Assembly: GCA_030537795.1 (NCBI GenBank)
Contig: JAUNVE010000022.1
Span: 1 to 33,325, forward strand
Length of the DNA stretch: 33,325 bases
Source of the DNA: Actinomycetaceae bacterium
GTDB taxonomy: Bacteria > Actinomycetota > Actinomycetes > Actinomycetales > Actinomycetaceae
Reading direction: 5' to 3'
Part shown: one piece after another, positions 32,983 to 33,325 of the stretch
How the letters are laid out: every line of letters begins with the position of its first letter
Position numbering within the stretch: position 1 is the first letter of the stretch
Notes under the pieces: generated by a model
Told to the model about the DNA's origin: nothing
What the model saw: the letters and a program-made list of their open reading frames with translations, nothing else
The model's database searches: none
Made by a program: the position numbers and the translations under genes

Positions 32983-33267
32983 ATGAGCAGTTTGATTATT
33001 ATCCATGCGCTTAATTGCTTTGGCTTTTTCTCCTTGATGCGCCTTAGCTGGCTTTCTCGCAGGCTCGCCACCGGGTGGGTCTGGCTAAGCGCTATATCCC
33101 TCATGCTTGGCATCGCCCAGGTGGTGGTGGCAGGTGGGATGCTAGTTGACCAGTACTATCCAGTAGCCTTCGCCTACGCTTGTGCGATTTTAACTGCGGT
33201 GGCTGCACTGATGATCGTATGGGCCATTGAGCAGGTGCTACTCCAAGAAGGCCGCGCCGCGCTATAG
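32983..33267 (+). CDS. small membrane protein, three predicted helices
   Basis: I do not recognise this 94-residue protein. Hydrophobic segments lie at about 2-18, 32-55 and 58-87. Between the first two is a basic stretch RLSWLSRRLATG, suggesting a cytoplasmic loop. It ends QEGRAAL. ATG 32983 is chosen because TTGGAG lies just upstream; the frame upstream to 32935 overlaps the divergent kinase gene. Only 28 bases separate the two start codons, so its promoter must lie inside the kinase coding region or be very compact. It may be part of the mobile element's transfer or exclusion functions, but this is only a guess from position. Confidence 0.6.
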   Translation: MSSLIIIHALNCFGFFSLMRLSWLSRRLATGWVWLSAISLMLGIAQVVVAGGMLVDQYYPVAFAYACAILTAVAALMIVWAIEQVLLQEGRAAL

Positions 33268-33271
33268 GAGT

Positions 33272-33325
33272 ATGGGAATACATACTTTCTTTCTCGGCCC
33301 TGACGGCCAGTGCGTGGGCAAGGTT
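33272..33325 (+). CDS. start of an unknown gene, cut by the window edge
   Basis: ATG 33272 is preceded by AGGAG (33266-33270, close to the start) and follows the membrane-protein stop by 4 bases. The visible 18 codons begin MGIHTFFLGPDGQC and stay open to the edge. Spacing suggests an operon with the membrane protein. Too little is visible to assign a family. Confidence 0.45.
   Translation, partial: MGIHTFFLGPDGQCVGKV

Overview
The window looks like chromosomal DNA of an actinobacterium of moderate GC, most likely Actinomycetaceae-like, although the genus cannot be fixed from sequence alone. The evidence is a pupylation locus (arc, dop, pup, pafA), an actinobacterial his/trp gene order, a LAxTG-type surface anchor, a Gram-positive LexA box and many start codons placed 6-8 bases after a TANNNT -10 element, as in leaderless actinobacterial genes.

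Left part (1-15 kb). A 5'-truncated cell-wall-anchored repeat protein is interrupted by an in-frame TAG. It is followed by a strong terminator and an SOS-type promoter driving the error-prone polymerase gene dnaE2. Next come an AI-2E/PerM-family membrane protein, a phosphoglycolate-phosphatase-like HAD protein, a MarR regulator, tRNA-Leu(GAG), transaldolase with a CRP/GlxR-like site upstream, an unknown membrane protein, a FrnE/DsbA-like thioredoxin-fold protein, a GNAT-MazG-like fusion, a small acidic protein, an aldo/keto reductase, undecaprenyl-diphosphatase, a second HAD protein and a RecB-type nuclease with a probable Fe-S cluster.

Central operon (15.1-30 kb). A tightly packed co-directional block runs trmI-arc-dop-pup-pafA-FKBP-hisF-hisI-trpE-trpC-trpB-trpA-lgt-pyk, with many 4-8 base overlaps. 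The proteasome subunit genes prcB and prcA, which sit between pup and pafA in mycobacteria, are absent here. Pup is encoded directly with a C-terminal Glu (GGE), and the ARC ATPase lacks the C-terminal GQYL-type proteasome-docking tail. The three facts point to a pupylation/depupylation system working without a 20S proteasome.

Right end (30.5-33.3 kb). After a small unrecognised gene and two terminators comes a mobile element: a tRNA-3'-end-like fragment, three arm-type direct repeats, further operator-like repeats, a tyrosine integrase, a convergent APH-fold kinase with Asn in place of the catalytic-loop Asp, a small membrane protein and the start of another gene. The element runs off the right edge.

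The most interesting items are the proteasome-free Pup locus, the LexA box that exactly fills the dnaE2 promoter spacer with an apparently leaderless GTG start, the window-wide leaderless signature, the split surface protein, the GNAT-MazG fusion and the attachment-site architecture of the integrase element.
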